The notes under the pieces are model-generated. The model made no database searches and was not told the DNA's origin. It saw only the letters and a list, made by a program, of their open reading frames with translations. The translations under genes and the position numbers were made by a program. From CAYZXT01 sp964482515 (GTDB lineage: Bacteria; Elusimicrobiota; Elusimicrobia; FEN-1173): a stretch of 35,109 nt of DNA. The DNA lies in assembly GCA_964482515.1 (NCBI GenBank), contig CAYZXT010000028.1, positions 1-35,109 on the forward strand. The letters run 5' to 3'. This document shows, in pieces, positions 33,662 through 35,109 of this stretch. The first letter of the stretch is position 1. The number at the start of each line of letters is the position of its first letter.

Positions 33662-34921
33662 ATGCGGACGGGCGGATGGCTCGCCTTCGCCCTGACGCTG
33701 TCGGCCATGGCCGTTGTCTTTTTGTTGACCGTCAACAAAGTCCAGCTGGACCGCGTCCAGGAAAACGTATATTTGGGCGTCCCCTATAACCTGCTCCAGC
33801 AGGGCCGCTTCGTCGTCATGCCGGACGCGGACCCGTTCCCGGAAAACGGGCCGCAGGCCATCTATCCGCCGACGGCCCTCCTGAAAGCCACCGGGTCCTT
33901 GTTTTTGATGCGCGCCTACCAATTCCTGTTCCCGCTCCTGGTCGTGGGTCTGCTTCTGTTTCTTTTTCTGAGGAAATTCGGCGAAAGGATCCCTTCGATC
34001 TGGGAACAATTCCTCTTGGCCGGGATTTTCCTGGCCGTTTGGATATCGACGCCCAACACCTTGATCTATCCCATTCAAGTGAACGGCATGGCCGCCGGTT
34101 TTGCGTGCCTTCTCCTGGGCGCGTATGTTTTCCCCAGGTCGGCGGTGTGGGGCATGTTCTGTTTCGGGTGGGCTTTCACGTTCAAGGGGCAATATTTGGC
34201 CATGCTGCCCGGGTTTATTTTTTACGTCCTCTTCGTGGACGTCCGCGAGCGGAATATTTGGAAGCATTTTCTGCTGGCCATCGGCGCCGTCGCCATGTTC
34301 TTCGTGCCCAAGAGCGTCATCGTTTCCGGCCTCTGCTGGGCGCTGGGCATGTTTGAGGACAAGGGGGATTTCCTGAGGTATTCCCTCGACGGCCCCCATT
34401 TGATCGGGTACGAAATTTCCTACGTGATCGGCCGACTTCTGGGAAAAGCCGCAGCCGCCGCTCCGGAGGAAGGTTCGCGGCGGGCCGTGGAGTACGCTGG
34501 TTACGGGATGATGGCTTGGGCCCACATAGGGTTATCGGTCGGGTTCAGCGTCCTGTTCGCGCTGCGATCGCTTTGGCACCGGGTCCGCACTCCCCTCGGC
34601 GCCGCTTTGTCCATTGACACGGGACTGACGGCCCTGGCGTGGGGCGGCCTGGTTTATTGGATCAACTATCTGTTCTTCTACAGATTTCCCTACTGGTACA
34701 ACGTATTCGCTCTTGTTTTCTTCAATATTTATCTTTTTGCTTCGGTCGTGGTTCTGTCGCGCGATCAGATCGTCCGGCTTACAGGTCCTCGGTGGGGCAG
34801 AGTGTTTTTTGTCCTGGCTGGCTTATCGGCCTTCGTTTTATTCTCCGGTTATTTGCGCAGACAAATTTCTCTTCCTCCCGGCAACGCCTTCGCTCCCTAC
34901 GAGTGGATGAAAGCCGAATAG
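33662..34921 (+). CDS. GT-C-like polytopic membrane protein (GT87-like)
   Basis: A 419-residue protein with about ten membrane helices. After helix 1 the loop runs DRVQENVYLGVPYNLLQQGR and on to VMPDADPFPENGPQAIYPPT, a pattern like GT87/PIG-M-type enzymes that take polyprenyl-phosphate sugars, but no diagnostic motif is certain. The ATG at 33662 is chosen because GGAGG is 7 bases upstream; a GTG at 33641 would add seven residues. It directly follows the GtrB-like gene, which suggests a donor-transferase pair. There is no visible C-terminal soluble domain, unlike its upstream GT-C-like neighbours. Confidence 0.7.
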   Translation: MRTGGWLAFALTLSAMAVVFLLTVNKVQLDRVQENVYLGVPYNLLQQGRFVVMPDADPFPENGPQAIYPPTALLKATGSLFLMRAYQFLFPLLVVGLLLFLFLRKFGERIPSIWEQFLLAGIFLAVWISTPNTLIYPIQVNGMAAGFACLLLGAYVFPRSAVWGMFCFGWAFTFKGQYLAMLPGFIFYVLFVDVRERNIWKHFLLAIGAVAMFFVPKSVIVSGLCWALGMFEDKGDFLRYSLDGPHLIGYEISYVIGRLLGKAAAAAPEEGSRRAVEYAGYGMMAWAHIGLSVGFSVLFALRSLWHRVRTPLGAALSIDTGLTALAWGGLVYWINYLFFYRFPYWYNVFALVFFNIYLFASVVVLSRDQIVRLTGPRWGRVFFVLAGLSAFVLFSGYLRRQISLPPGNAFAPYEWMKAE

Positions 34922-34933
34922 TCGCGCCCCTTC

Positions 34934-35109
34934 ATGAATACCCGACCGAAGATAGATAGTAAGGTTGTCGCGGATATCGTCGCCAGCTTGTCGGCGATTT
35001 TCTTCGTGCTGTGGCCCTGGATCATGTTCGGATTTTTTCCACCAAGGATCGACGGAGCGGATTATCTGAACGTTTATCTCGGGAAATGGGGTTTGGTCGG
35101 CCATGCCTG
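34934..35109 (+). CDS. Membrane protein, N-terminal fragment (cut by window end)
   Basis: An open frame of 58 codons begins with ATG 12 bases after the preceding stop and runs off the window. It codes a polar, basic N-terminus (MNTRPKIDSKVV), then one hydrophobic helix (IVASLSAIFFVLWPWIMFGFF) and the start of a loop, PPRIDGADYLNVYLGKWG, that resembles the first extracytoplasmic loop of GT-C-like proteins. It is probably another membrane protein of the same locus. The fragment is too short to name. Confidence 0.55.
   Translation, partial: MNTRPKIDSKVVADIVASLSAIFFVLWPWIMFGFFPPRIDGADYLNVYLGKWGLVGHA

Overview
The window is GC-rich, densely coding bacterial DNA with many overlapping gene ends and frequent GTG/TTG starts. 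It looks like the chromosome of a Gram-negative-type bacterium: an F-type ATP synthase cluster is followed by a long dTDP/UDP-sugar and glycosyltransferase locus with an O-antigen-ligase-like protein. The taxon cannot be fixed from sequence alone. Genes such as the YIP1-family protein, tandem DUF2723 (GT117) proteins and a DUF5678/retropepsin pair would suit a poorly cultivated phylum such as Elusimicrobiota, but that is a guess.

Region 1 (1-5942, + strand): the 3' end of atpA, then atpG, a DUF5678-like small protein, a retropepsin-like aspartyl protease, atpD, a YIP1-like membrane protein, atpC and a LacI-family regulator. The usual A-G-D-C order is kept but is interrupted twice by unrelated genes. 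AtpG carries an insertion that reads as a perfect EF-hand calcium loop.

Region 2 (5943-10534, + strand): an orphan single-domain response regulator, then two overlapping DUF2723 membrane glycosyltransferases with TPR-like tails.

Region 3 (10558-15972, - strand): a processive GT2 (cellulose/mannan-synthase type), a zinc anti-sigma factor with its ECF sigma factor (which has a good self-recognition-type promoter), and an operon of a REC-GGDEF protein, a membrane histidine kinase and a small secreted TPR-like protein.

Region 4 (16146-35109, + strand): a divergent promoter region starts a long polysaccharide locus that continues past the window end. Nucleotide-sugar genes come first (RmlA long form, a 4-epimerase-like SDR, RmlB, Ugd, an RmlD-like reductase). 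They are followed by two polyprenyl-phosphate GT2 enzymes, a methyltransferase-GT2 fusion and its stand-alone methyltransferase paralogue, an O-antigen-ligase/polymerase-like protein, a zinc-ribbon methyltransferase and several large multi-spanning GT-C-like proteins. Two of these are tandem paralogues of no family I recognise, and the first contains a G10 tract near its 5' end. The genes read as one pathway: make activated sugars, load them on lipid carriers at the inner face, transfer and modify them by membrane GTs and methyltransferases, and polymerise or ligate the glycan outside. No flippase, RmlC, RNA gene, CRISPR array or insertion sequence was seen in the window.
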